From the NCBI GenBank assembly GCA_001801995.1, contig MGZB01000041.1, forward strand, positions 53,515 to 117,514: a stretch of DNA of 64,000 nt, written 5' to 3'. Below the pieces are notes generated by a model, which was given only the letters and a program-made list of their open reading frames with translations, had not been told where the DNA came from and ran no database searches. The translations under genes and the position numbers were made by a program. Shown in pieces: positions 27,487-35,156 of the stretch. Source of the stretch: Gammaproteobacteria bacterium RIFOXYD12_FULL_61_37 (GTDB lineage: Bacteria > Pseudomonadota > Gammaproteobacteria > Chromatiales > Chromatiaceae). Within the stretch, counting starts at the first letter, position 1; each line of letters opens with the position of its first letter.

Positions 27487-28779
27487 TCAGGCCACAGTCT
27501 CAGATCTCAGCCGCTCCCCCAAGGCCTCTTCCTGTTTCAGCAGGCGCCGCCACAGCCGCTCGGGCAGACGGACCACCAGTTCCGACCCGCCTTCGGGGAC
27601 GGGGGTCTCGGACAGCACCTCGCCGGACTCGAACAGCAGGGCGCGCAAGCGCCCATCCCCGGCGCACAAGACAAAGCGGCGGGGGATCGAATCCTGGGAG
27701 AAACGCCGACCCAGTTCCTCCAACAGCAAATCGATACCCTCTCCGTCCATGCCCGAAAGCCAGATCCTTTCGGCACCACCCTCGGAATCCCTGTCCACAT
27801 GCGGGGTCACGCCGGGAAGCTGGTCGATCTTGTTGAACAGGTTGATGCGCGGCACCGAATGGGCGCCGATCTGTTCGAGCACCTTCTCCACCTCGGCCAT
27901 CTGCTGGTCCCGGAGCGGATTGGCGGCATCGATCACATGCAACAGGAGGTCGGCCTCTACCGTCTCCTGTAAGGTGGAGCGAAAGGCGGCGACCAGTTCA
28001 TGGGGCAGATGGGAGATGAAGCCGACGGTATCGGCCAGGACCAGGGGACCTGTGGGCAGCTCAATGCGCCGCAGGGTGGGATCGAGGGTCGCGAAGAGCT
28101 GATCCGCCGCGTAGACGTCGGCCGCCGTCAGGCGGTTGAAGAGGGTCGATTTGCCGGCATTGGTGTAACCCACCAGTGAGAGGGTCGGCACTTCCGCCTT
28201 TTTCCTCGACCGGCGTCCCTGCTCCCGCTGGCGGTCCACCTTTTCCAGCCGATCGCGCAGCACACTGATGCGCTTGCCCAGCAAACGGCGGTCGGTCTCC
28301 AACTGGGTCTCGCCGGGGCCACGCAGGCCGATGCCGCCCTTCTGGCGCTCCAGGTGGGTCCAGCCGCGCACCAGCCGGGTCGAGAGGTGGCGCAGTTGCG
28401 CCAGTTCCACCTGCAACATCCCCTCGAAGGTACGCGCCCGCTGGGCGAAGACATCCAGGATCAGGCCGGTCCGGTCGATCACCCGGCACTTGAGGGCCTT
28501 TTCCAGGTTGCGTTCCTGACTGGGAGAGAGGGCGTTATCAAAAATGACCAGCTCGGCCTGCTCGGCTTCGACCAAGGCGGCAATTTCTTCCACCTTGCCG
28601 GAACCGGCGAAGTAGCGGGGATCGGGACGCTGGCGGACGGCTGTGAGAACACCGGCCGGTTCTGCACCGGCGGATGTCGTGAGATGACGGAACTCGCTCA
28701 GTTGATCCTCGTCGGCGGGTTCCCCAATACCGATGTGGACCAGCACTGAACGCTCGCCCGAGGGCAGGCGCTCAAACAA
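27487..28779 (-). CDS. hflX: GTPase HflX
   Basis: 430 aa. The N-terminal domain has FAGSGKVEEIAALVE; the glycine-rich hinge is GGIGLRGPGETQLETDRRLL; the G domain has GYTNAGKSTLFNRL (G1), DTVGFISHLPHELV (G3) and NLFNKIDQL (G4). HflX binds the 50S ribosome and helps split stalled ribosomes. The first codon appears to be TTG, placed by homology to the family start (FERLPSGERSVLVHI). Confidence 0.95.
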   Translation of the reverse strand: MFERLPSGERSVLVHIGIGEPADEDQLSEFRHLTTSAGAEPAGVLTAVRQRPDPRYFAGSGKVEEIAALVEAEQAELVIFDNALSPSQERNLEKALKCRVIDRTGLILDVFAQRARTFEGMLQVELAQLRHLSTRLVRGWTHLERQKGGIGLRGPGETQLETDRRLLGKRISVLRDRLEKVDRQREQGRRSRKKAEVPTLSLVGYTNAGKSTLFNRLTAADVYAADQLFATLDPTLRRIELPTGPLVLADTVGFISHLPHELVAAFRSTLQETVEADLLLHVIDAANPLRDQQMAEVEKVLEQIGAHSVPRINLFNKIDQLPGVTPHVDRDSEGGAERIWLSGMDGEGIDLLLEELGRRFSQDSIPRRFVLCAGDGRLRALLFESGEVLSETPVPEGGSELVVRLPERLWRRLLKQEEALGERLRSETVA

Positions 28780-28830
28780 GCGCCGCCCCGGATCGCTGCA
28801 TATTCCAATAAGGATTCGTGGGACCTGACC

Positions 28831-29091
28831 TCATCCGGCATCGCCGCCTTCGTGGTCCTCATCATCGCCATACATGCTCGGGATACGCACGGCGCGTGCC
28901 GGTACGACAGTTGATATCGCGTGTTTATAGACCATCTGGCTGACGCTGTTCTTCAACAGCACAACGAACTGATCGAAGGAATCGATCTGGCCCTGGAGCT
29001 TGATTCCGTTCACCAGGTAGATCGAGACGGGGATGCGTTCCTTCCGCAAGGCGTTGAGGAAGGGATCTTGAAGATTCTGCCCTTTGGACAT
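28831..29091 (-). CDS. hfq: RNA chaperone Hfq
   Basis: 86 aa from [20 protein letters not shown], with AGGAG upstream; the longer frame is not used. Sm1 ([20 protein letters not shown]) and Sm2 ([14 protein letters not shown]) motifs are intact. The C-terminal tail is short and acidic ([13 protein letters not shown]). It pairs small RNAs with messages. The usual upstream miaA is absent; an XRE regulator lies there instead. Confidence 0.97.
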   Translation of the reverse strand: MSKGQNLQDPFLNALRKERIPVSIYLVNGIKLQGQIDSFDQFVVLLKNSVSQMVYKHAISTVVPARAVRIPSMYGDDEDHEGGDAG

Positions 29092-29364
29092 TTTGTGCTC
29101 CTTATTTTCTGTATTTTTTGTGGGGACCTGTCGCCCTGACTGTGATTCCCTTGCGTTATCCGTAAAGAACGGGGCGGATGGCGAAGAGTCCGAGGCCATG
29201 CCACCGGTCAGTTTCTATATACAGGGTTTCCCGGACTTTTCAATGCCAAAGGCAAAGGGGATTTCCCGCCTTCCCCATGTTGGTGCGGCGCCAAGCCATT
29301 TCAATGCCTGCCCCGATGGATCTCCTGCCGTTCTGCCGCCAAGCTGGGCGGGTCGGCAGCCAAC
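29092..29364. other. Upstream region of hfq without a gene
   Basis: With the terminator at its right end this is part of a 345-bp gap. It should hold the hfq promoter. Two similar ATTTCAATGCC/TTTTCAATGCC motifs occur 60 bp apart. Open frames here have no coding look. Confidence 0.45.
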
Positions 29365-29391
29365 AAAAAGGGCCTACATCTCTGTAGGCCC
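29365..29391 (-). terminator. Intrinsic terminator of the XRE regulator gene
   Basis: Nine-base perfect arms GGGCCTACA/TGTAGGCCC with a TCTC loop, followed by TTTTT on the minus strand. It lies 46 bp after the stop of the gene at 29437-29826. Confidence 0.85.
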
Positions 29392-29436
29392 CTGTATTGC
29401 GGCGTTCCGCCTGAAAATTCGAGTCCCCGCTGGGGA

Positions 29437-29826
29437 TCAGCCGATAAGGTTGCGGATGCTGCGCAGCATCTTGATGACCGATTCCAGCTTATCGGCGGGC
29501 AGTTTTTGCAGCCAGATGAGGGTTTCCCTCAGATCGCCGGTGATGGGCCTGCCGGAGAGGTTTTCGGGTTGCTGGCCATCGTCCACGCCGGTGTCCGGGT
29601 CTTTGGGGATATCCAGTTCAATGTTACCCCTTCCCGTGGCCAGCCATTCGAAGCTGACCTCGGTCACCCTGGCCAATTCGATCATGTGGGTGACGCTGGG
29701 GGTTGAGACGCCCTGTTCCCATTGGCCGCAGGCCCCGCGGCTGACGCCGAGGATGGAGGCCAGCTGTGCCTGGGACAGGCCAAGACGCTTGCGAGCGAAA
29801 GTTATTCTATCGGAGAACTGTTGCAT
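29437..29826 (-). CDS. XRE-family transcriptional regulator
   Basis: 129 aa from MQQFSDRITFARKRLGLSQA. The N-terminal helix-turn-helix is LAQAQLASILGVSRGACGQWE-like (SQAQLASILGVSRGACGQWE in 20 residues), followed by a short linker and a C-terminal helical region ending KLESVIKMLRSIRNLIG. It is of Cro/CI type; its targets are unknown. It is a single gene with its own terminator, between hfq and fetB. Confidence 0.85.
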   Translation of the reverse strand: MQQFSDRITFARKRLGLSQAQLASILGVSRGACGQWEQGVSTPSVTHMIELARVTEVSFEWLATGRGNIELDIPKDPDTGVDDGQQPENLSGRPITGDLRETLIWLQKLPADKLESVIKMLRSIRNLIG

Positions 29827-29945
29827 GCGAGGAGAATAAAGGTAAATCGGTCCAAAGCATAGAATAATCTTTCGATACGCGCTTTTGTAAAAGGCTTCTA
29901 TCTTGATGCTATGTTGCAGCAAATATCAGGCAACATGCCGTGATC

Positions 29946-30749
29946 TTAATCAGCAGACGAATTCAGGCGGTCAAGCCGGAGTCTCTGGCGTTCATCAAAC
30001 AGTCTGGCTGAACCGGCGTATACGGCGAAGATACTACCAAGACCGGTGCCGAACGCAATTAAAAGCAGGATCAGAATCTGATATTTCGCCGCCTCGAACG
30101 GGGGCGAACCGCCCAGGATCTGGCCGGTCATCATGCCCGGCAGGCTGACCACACCCGCCACGGACATGCTGTTGATGATGGGGATAAGGCCGGATCGCAG
30201 GGCATCGCGGCGAATCTCGCGGATTGCCTCGCCAAATTCGGCCCCCAGCATCAGCCGCGCCTCGATCTCTCCCTTCTTGCCCCAGGCCGCGCGGGAGAGG
30301 TTGTCCAAGCTGAGGGCGACACCGGACATGGTGTTGCCGAGCAGCATTCCGAGCAGGGGGATCAGGTATTGCGGGGTATACCAGGGTTCCACCCGGATGA
30401 TGACCAGCAGGGTGAGCAGGGTGACGGAGAAGGAGGAGAGCAGCATGGAGGCGGCGCCGATGCCGTAACCCCAGCCGCCCGCGTAGCGGTGCTTCTGCCG
30501 GGCCGTGACCTCGTGGCTGGCGACGCTGAGCATGATCAGGGTGATCAGCCCGATCAGCCAGGGATTGCGCTGGTCGAAGAGGATCGTCAGCACCATCCCC
30601 AGTAGCAGGAGCTGCACCGTACTCCGCAGTGCCGCGATGATCAGGCGGCGGCCGACCCCCAGGTGCAGGCGGTAGGAGAGCAGGGCAAGCAGCAGGACCA
30701 GGACGGCGGTCAGAGCCAGGGAAAAGGGGGTGAGACGGATCAGTTCCAC
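29946..30749 (-). CDS. fetB: FetB-type ABC transporter permease (UPF0014)
   Basis: 267 aa with about seven membrane helices. Conserved parts include LLLLGMVLTILFDQRNPWLI, PLLGMLLGNTMSGVALSLDN and SVAGVVSLPGMMTGQILGGS. E. coli FetAB exports iron and protects against oxidative stress. The start overlaps fetA by 10 bp, so the two are coupled. Confidence 0.92.
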   Translation of the reverse strand: MELIRLTPFSLALTAVLVLLLALLSYRLHLGVGRRLIIAALRSTVQLLLLGMVLTILFDQRNPWLIGLITLIMLSVASHEVTARQKHRYAGGWGYGIGAASMLLSSFSVTLLTLLVIIRVEPWYTPQYLIPLLGMLLGNTMSGVALSLDNLSRAAWGKKGEIEARLMLGAEFGEAIREIRRDALRSGLIPIINSMSVAGVVSLPGMMTGQILGGSPPFEAAKYQILILLLIAFGTGLGSIFAVYAGSARLFDERQRLRLDRLNSSAD

Positions 30750-31339
30750 GTCCTTTCCCTCAATCCATCTGGACCCAAGAGCAGATGGCGATCACCGATG
30801 CGGCGGCACTGATCCCCATCGTGACTGACCCAGATGACCGGCGCCCCTCGGCTCGACGCATATTCCCTCACCAGTGCCTCGACCCTTGTGGTGCTGTCGC
30901 TGTCCAGGTTTGCGGTGGGTTCATCCAGCAGCAGGGCTTGCGGGGTTTGCGCCAACAATCGGGCCAGGGCCAGGCGCTGCCGCTCGCCGCTGGAAAGGCG
31001 GGAGACGGACCAGTCCAGGGACTCCGGCGGCATGCCCAATTCGGTCAAGGGCAGGGCCTCAAGGCAAATGAAATGATCGCGCACCCTGTCCCGCCACCAA
31101 TGGCTTTCGGCCGGCAGGTAGCCAACCAGGCGGCGCCAATGGGGAGCGGCTGTCTTGTTCCTGAACCGGTCGCCCAGACTGACCTCACCCTCGTTGGGGT
31201 CCAGGTCGACGACGGCGCGCAAGAACAGGGATTTGCCGATCCCCGAGGGGCCGCTCAGGGTAAGGATGGTCGCGGGGGCGACTTCCAGGTCGATGGGAGG
31301 CAGGGTAGGGGGCCTCAGTCCGATGGTGCGCAGCATCAT
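30740..31339 (-). CDS. fetA: FetA-type ABC transporter ATP-binding protein
   Basis: 199 aa from MMLRTIGLRPPTLPPIDLEV. Walker A SGPSGIGKSLFLRAV, signature LSSGERQRLALARL, Walker B ALLLDEPTANLD and the switch His in WVSHD are all present. It energises the FetB permease. A 13-codon longer frame reads into repeat A2, so the later start is chosen; the TTTAGG just upstream of it is the end of that repeat. Confidence 0.92.
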   Translation of the reverse strand: MMLRTIGLRPPTLPPIDLEVAPATILTLSGPSGIGKSLFLRAVVDLDPNEGEVSLGDRFRNKTAAPHWRRLVGYLPAESHWWRDRVRDHFICLEALPLTELGMPPESLDWSVSRLSSGERQRLALARLLAQTPQALLLDEPTANLDSDSTTRVEALVREYASSRGAPVIWVSHDGDQCRRIGDRHLLLGPDGLRERTWN

Positions 31340-31343
31340 ATCG

Positions 31344-31507
31344 CCTAAATTTCTCAAATCTAACCGCAAAGGGCGCAAAGTACGCCAAGATTACAACAGC
31401 TTATCCATAGGTCTTCTCAAACCGGATCGATGAGTAAATGAATGATCGCAACCCATCGTTTTTCTTCGTGTTCTTTGCGTCCTTTGCGGTTAAATGCAGG
31501 ATTTAGG
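31344..31507. mobile_element. MITE-like element A, copy 2
   Basis: 164 bp, ends CCTAAAT and ATTTAGG, arms AACCGCAAAGGGCGCAAAG and CTTTGCGTCCTTTGCGGTT. Nearly identical to the copy at 33354-33517. The flanks TATCG and TATCA look like a 5-bp target duplication. The right flank includes the trmB stop codon. Confidence 0.78.
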
Positions 31508-31509
31508 TA

Positions 31510-32241
31510 TCAACGGCGCCGGAACAGCAGATCCCAGACCCCATGGCCCAGCCGCTGCCCCCGCTGCTCGAAGCGAGTCAGGGGGCGGCTCTCCGGGCGG
31601 GGTGAAAAACCGCCCTCGCCGGCCCTGTTTTCGAAGTCGCCGGCGGTGGTGAGAACACGCAGCATCTGCCGGGCATAATGCTCCCAATCGGTGGCCATGT
31701 GCAGGAGGCCGCCGGGCCTCAGCAGACGGGCGCAGAGCGCGGCAAACTCCGGCTGCACGATGCGCCGCTTATGGTGTTTTCTCTTATGCCAGGGATCGGG
31801 GAAGAAGAGCATGACGGCGTCCAGGCAATGGTCCGGCAGACGCCGTAATACCTCCAGTGCGTCGTGGCGGATCACCCGCACGTTTTCGAGGCCCTCCTCA
31901 TCCAGCTTGAGCAGCAAATGGCCGACGCCGGGACGGTGAACCTCGATGCCGATAAAGCCATTTCCGGGGTGTTGCCGTGCCGCTTCCAGCAGCGCCTCGC
32001 CATTGCCGAAGCCGATTTCGAGGTGGACAGGCCGTCCGGGGCCGAAGACCAGGGTGGGGTCGATTGGGCCTTCGGCCGGATCGAGGCCGTATTTGGGCCA
32101 AAGATCGGCGAAGGCCCGCTCCTGTCCCCCGGTCATCCGCCCACAGCGAAGCACATAGCTGCGGATGGGGCGTTGATGCTGTTGTGTTTCGCCCACGTTG
32201 CAGGGTTCCGGCTCCGGTAGCCGATCAGAAAAAGAGGCCAT
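31510..32241 (-). CDS. trmB: tRNA (guanine-N7-)-methyltransferase
   Basis: 243 aa. SAM-binding [20 protein letters not shown], then [18 protein letters not shown], the catalytic [15 protein letters not shown] and the late [13 protein letters not shown]. It forms m7G46 in tRNA. The first ~35 residues are poorly conserved; a later start is possible. It overlaps thiG by 17 bp and ends just before element A2. Confidence 0.95.
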   Translation of the reverse strand: MASFSDRLPEPEPCNVGETQQHQRPIRSYVLRCGRMTGGQERAFADLWPKYGLDPAEGPIDPTLVFGPGRPVHLEIGFGNGEALLEAARQHPGNGFIGIEVHRPGVGHLLLKLDEEGLENVRVIRHDALEVLRRLPDHCLDAVMLFFPDPWHKRKHHKRRIVQPEFAALCARLLRPGGLLHMATDWEHYARQMLRVLTTAGDFENRAGEGGFSPRPESRPLTRFEQRGQRLGHGVWDLLFRRR

Positions 32242-33016
32242 CGACCGGACTGGAGGCGGAGGCGAACCGCTTGGCTGGCATGCGACCCGCCAGGAAGGCC
32301 TCGCGCCCAGCCTCGATGGCCTTGCGCATGGCCGAGGCCATCAGGACCGGATTGCGGGCGGCGGCAATGGCGGTGTTCATCAGCACACCGTCGCAACCCA
32401 GCTCCATGGCGACTGCCGCGTCCGAGGCGGTGCCCACGCCCGCGTCCACCAGGATCGGCACCTTGGCGTTCTCGACGATGGTCAGGATGTTGAGCTTGTT
32501 GCGAATCCCCAGGCCGGAGCCGATGGGGGCGGCCAGGGGCATGACGGCGATGCAACCGATCTCCTCCAGGCGCTTGGCGACGATGGGGTCGTCGTTGGTG
32601 TAGACCATGACATCGAAGCCGTCCTTCACCAGTTCCTCGGCGGCGGCCAGGGTCTGGATCACGTCGGGGAAGAGGGTCTTTTCGTCGCCCAGGACCTCCA
32701 GCTTCACCAGCTTGTGGCCGTCCAGCAGCTCACGGGCCAGCTTGCAGGTGCGCACGGCGGTCTTCTGGTCATAGCAGCCGGCGGTATTGGGCAGGATGGT
32801 ATAGCGATCCGGCGGCAGCACGTCGAGGATATTAGGCTCGTCCTTGTTCTGGCCGATGTTGGTGCGGCGCACGGCGATGGTGACAATCTCCGCCCCGCTG
32901 GCCTCGATGGCGGCGCGGGTCTCGTCCATGTCCTTGTACTTGCCGGTGCCGACCAGGAGGCGCGAACGGTAGACGCGGCCGGCGAGGTTGAGGGTATCGT
33001 TGCTCAGGTCAGTCAT
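32225..33016 (-). CDS. thiG: Thiazole synthase
   Basis: 263 aa. The N-terminus [20 protein letters not shown] and the barrel motifs [14 protein letters not shown] ([20 protein letters not shown]), [14 protein letters not shown] and [20 protein letters not shown] are clear, and the Schiff-base Lys lies in LVKLEVL. It makes thiazole phosphate for thiamine from DXP, ThiS-thiocarboxylate and dehydroglycine. thiS is 88 bp upstream on the same strand. Confidence 0.96.
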   Translation of the reverse strand: MTDLSNDTLNLAGRVYRSRLLVGTGKYKDMDETRAAIEASGAEIVTIAVRRTNIGQNKDEPNILDVLPPDRYTILPNTAGCYDQKTAVRTCKLARELLDGHKLVKLEVLGDEKTLFPDVIQTLAAAEELVKDGFDVMVYTNDDPIVAKRLEEIGCIAVMPLAAPIGSGLGIRNKLNILTIVENAKVPILVDAGVGTASDAAVAMELGCDGVLMNTAIAAARNPVLMASAMRKAIEAGREAFLAGRMPAKRFASASSPVDGLFF

Positions 33017-33104
33017 CTGTAGTCAAGGCTCCGGGGGAGTGGAATCGAATGGGCGTAAGTCTATCCCTTTCGGGGGTTGCGGTGGCGGGAGGCGACAGAA
33101 GGGG

Positions 33105-33305
33105 TCAGCCGCCTCCAATGGCCTGGACGATTTCGACCTGGTCCCCTTCTTGCAGCCCGTGGCGGCCGTATTCGGAGCGAGGGACCAGCTCCTCGTTCAC
33201 CTCGATGGCAATGCGCCTGCCTTGGAGCCCCTTTGCCGCCACCAGATCGGCTAGGGTTGCCCCCTGGTTCAAAGTCTCGTCCTGGCCGTTCACTTGAATC
33301 TTCAT
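33105..33305 (-). CDS. thiS: Sulfur carrier protein ThiS
   Basis: 66 aa. Ubiquitin-like fold (MKIQVNGQDETLNQGATLAD) ending in the diglycine tail GGG that is adenylated by ThiF. It delivers sulfur to ThiG. I saw no convincing TPP riboswitch upstream, where element A3 starts 49 bp away. Confidence 0.93.
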   Translation of the reverse strand: MKIQVNGQDETLNQGATLADLVAAKGLQGRRIAIEVNEELVPRSEYGRHGLQEGDQVEIVQAIGGG

Positions 33306-33353
33306 CTTGTCTCATGCCCCGTTGAATAGGGTTTCTGAAACCGCCATTTTACA

Positions 33354-33517
33354 CCTAAATTTCTTAAATCTAACCGCAAAGGGCGCAAAGTACGCCAAGA
33401 TTACAACAGCTTATCCATAGGTCTTCTCAAACCGGATCGGTGAGTAAATGAATGATCGCAACCCATCGTTTTTCTTCGTGTTCTTTGCGTCCTTTGCGGT
33501 TAAATGCAGGATTCAGG
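33354..33517. mobile_element. MITE-like element A, copy 3
   Basis: 164 bp, a near-identical twin of the copy at 31344-31507 in the same orientation. It is flanked by the exact 5-bp direct repeat TTACA (33349-33353 and 33518-33522), which fixes the ends and shows insertion. No coding capacity. It fills most of the gap between thiS and the toxin-antitoxin pair. Confidence 0.82.
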
Positions 33518-33655
33518 TTACAGACGCCGGGGCGCCGGAGGGGCAGGAAAATCACGGACATTCGTTCGGGAATGGCGCGCCTGCAAGGGCGCTTCCTGGG
33601 ACTTGGGGTCGGGCGCCTTGCCGACGAAGACGTCGCGGCAGGTGTTGTCGAACAT
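33518..33655 (-). CDS. Possible very small gene after the PIN toxin
   Basis: 45 codons, MFDNTCRDVFVGKAPDPKSQ to the C-terminal FPAPPAPRRL, beginning 8 bp after the toxin stop. Its stop codon lies in the right flank of element A3. Composition is Pro/Arg-rich late on, and there is no strong ribosome site. It may be a gene tail truncated by the element, or chance. Confidence 0.25.
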   Translation of the reverse strand: MFDNTCRDVFVGKAPDPKSQEAPLQARHSRTNVRDFPAPPAPRRL

Positions 33656-33662
33656 GGCGGTT

Positions 33663-34049
33663 TCAGACCGGGAAGACGAAGTCGCCGTAAAGGGCCAGCA
33701 TCGGGTCGTGGGTCAGCAGACGCATGGGTTCCAGTTGGGCCTGGGCGGCCAGCAGGCGGTCGAAGGGGTCCTGGTGGTGTTTGGGCAAGCCCTCGATGGC
33801 GGCGGCGTGTTCCGGTTCCACCGGCAGGAATTGATAGCCGGCCGCCCTGAAGTGGGCTATCGCCTCTTCTCCTGAAATGGGCATGTCGCCCCGGCCGAGG
33901 CTGTGCTTGATGGCGATCTCCCAAATGCTGGCGGCGCTGACCCAGACCCTGGCGCGCGGGGAGAGGATCAGTTCCCGTGCCTTGTCGCTCAGCCGGGGGC
34001 TGTCGGTGATGGCCCTGAGCGCCACATGCGTATCCAGCAGCAGGTTCAT
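33663..34049 (-). CDS. PIN-domain toxin
   Basis: 128 aa. MNLLLDTHVALRAITDSPRL holds the first Asp, AASIWEIAIKHSLGRGDM the Glu motif, HHQDPFDRLLAAQAQLE the third acidic motif. The same subtype as the PIN toxin at 19027-19419 but distinct in sequence. Four-base overlap with its antitoxin. Confidence 0.92.
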   Translation of the reverse strand: MNLLLDTHVALRAITDSPRLSDKARELILSPRARVWVSAASIWEIAIKHSLGRGDMPISGEEAIAHFRAAGYQFLPVEPEHAAAIEGLPKHHQDPFDRLLAAQAQLEPMRLLTHDPMLALYGDFVFPV

Positions 34050-34294
34050 TTCGCGCCGTCGCCCAGAAACAGCCGCGCCACCTCGCCATTGTGCGCATCG
34101 ATGTCATCCGGCACTTTGAATAGCCCCTTGGCCACGCCGATACGCCGCTCGGCGGGGGTAGCGGAAACCGGCACCAGCTTGGCGGCGGGGTGGCCGTTCC
34201 GGGCGATGACGATCTCCCGCTCTTCGCCCTGCTCGATGGCTTCCACCAGGCGCGACAGGTTGGTCTTGGCTTGCAGCATGTTGATCGTCTGCAT
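34046..34294 (-). CDS. Phd/YefM-type antitoxin
   Basis: 82 aa. MQTINMLQAKTNLSRLVEAI, EEREIVIARNGHPAAKLVPV and a Gly-rich acidic tail: a typical Phd/YefM antitoxin that neutralises and co-represses with the PIN toxin downstream. The coupling overlap is ATGA. Confidence 0.92.
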   Translation of the reverse strand: MQTINMLQAKTNLSRLVEAIEQGEEREIVIARNGHPAAKLVPVSATPAERRIGVAKGLFKVPDDIDAHNGEVARLFLGDGAK

Positions 34295-34403
34295 GGGAGG
34301 GCTCCGGGATGAGTGAGGATGCGGGTTAGTCTAGGCTGGCTAATCCGCCGGCACAAGCCCCGGTGGTACTACATGAAGCGGCCGGGTACTGGAACCCTCG
34401 ATC

Positions 34404-34937
34404 TCAATGTTCTTCCGGCGAACCCTGGGTGTGGCTCATGAGCCGGTCGATGGCGGCGATGCCGATAGCCGATAGCACGAACACCATATGGATGATGACC
34501 TGCCATTTGATGGTCTTTTCATCCAGGTTGGGGGCATTGATGAAGGTCTTCAACAGGTGGATGGAAGATATGCCGATGATGGCGGTGGCGAGCTTGACCT
34601 TGAGCACGTTGGCGTTGACGTGGGAGAGCCAGTCCGGCTCGTCGGGATGCCCCTCCAGTCCCAGGCGCGAGACGAAGGTCTCGTAGCCGCCGACGATGAC
34701 CATGATGAGCAGGTTGGAGATCATCACCACGTCGATCAGGCCCAGCACCACCAGCATGATCTTCTCTTCCGTCAGGTGCGGCGTCTCCTGCACCAGGTGC
34801 AGGAGTTCCACCCAGAACAGATAGACATAGACCGCCTGGGCAATGATCAGGCCCAGGTAGAGCGGCATTTGCAGCCAGCGGCTGCCGAAGAGGATGGCGG
34901 AGAGGGGTTTGAGTTTTATCGGAGGGGTGGGTTGCAT
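34404..34937 (-). CDS. UPF0114 / YqhA-family membrane protein
   Basis: 177 aa with four membrane helices (LQMPLYLGLIIAQAVYVYLF, IMLVVLGLIDVVMISNLLIM, KLATAIIGISSIHLLKTFIN, IIHMVFVLSAIGIAAIDRLM). The family function is unknown. It is a single gene, between the toxin-antitoxin pair and clpC; element A5 lies in front of its start. Confidence 0.9.
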   Translation of the reverse strand: MQPTPPIKLKPLSAILFGSRWLQMPLYLGLIIAQAVYVYLFWVELLHLVQETPHLTEEKIMLVVLGLIDVVMISNLLIMVIVGGYETFVSRLGLEGHPDEPDWLSHVNANVLKVKLATAIIGISSIHLLKTFINAPNLDEKTIKWQVIIHMVFVLSAIGIAAIDRLMSHTQGSPEEH

Positions 34938-34966
34938 CTATGGGTTCCTGCGCTAAGTTGAATGAA

Positions 34967-35064
34967 CCTGGAAACATCAATTTAACCGCAAAGGACGCAA
35001 AGAACACGAAGGAAAACAGCGGGTCATTCCTCTTTGCGATCTTTGCGGTTAAACGCGGTATTTA
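34967..35064. mobile_element. Short element of the A family, copy 5
   Basis: Arms TTTAACCGCAAAGGACGCAA and GATCTTTGCGGTTAAACGCG form a long hairpin with a short centre. Ends are less clear than in copies 2 and 3, and no target duplication is obvious. It sits between the divergent UPF0114 and clpC genes. Confidence 0.6.
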
Positions 35065-35156
35065 GATTGAGTCGGGAGGATTGGATGGGATTGGCGCGAA
35101 GTGTATGCCATCGGCCTAATCTCCTCCAGACAGGCGAGATCCCCGGAGGACCAACC

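Noticed and set aside
33306..33420. A TPP riboswitch in front of thiS
   Set aside because: None of the conserved TPP riboswitch core was seen; the space is largely repeat element A3.
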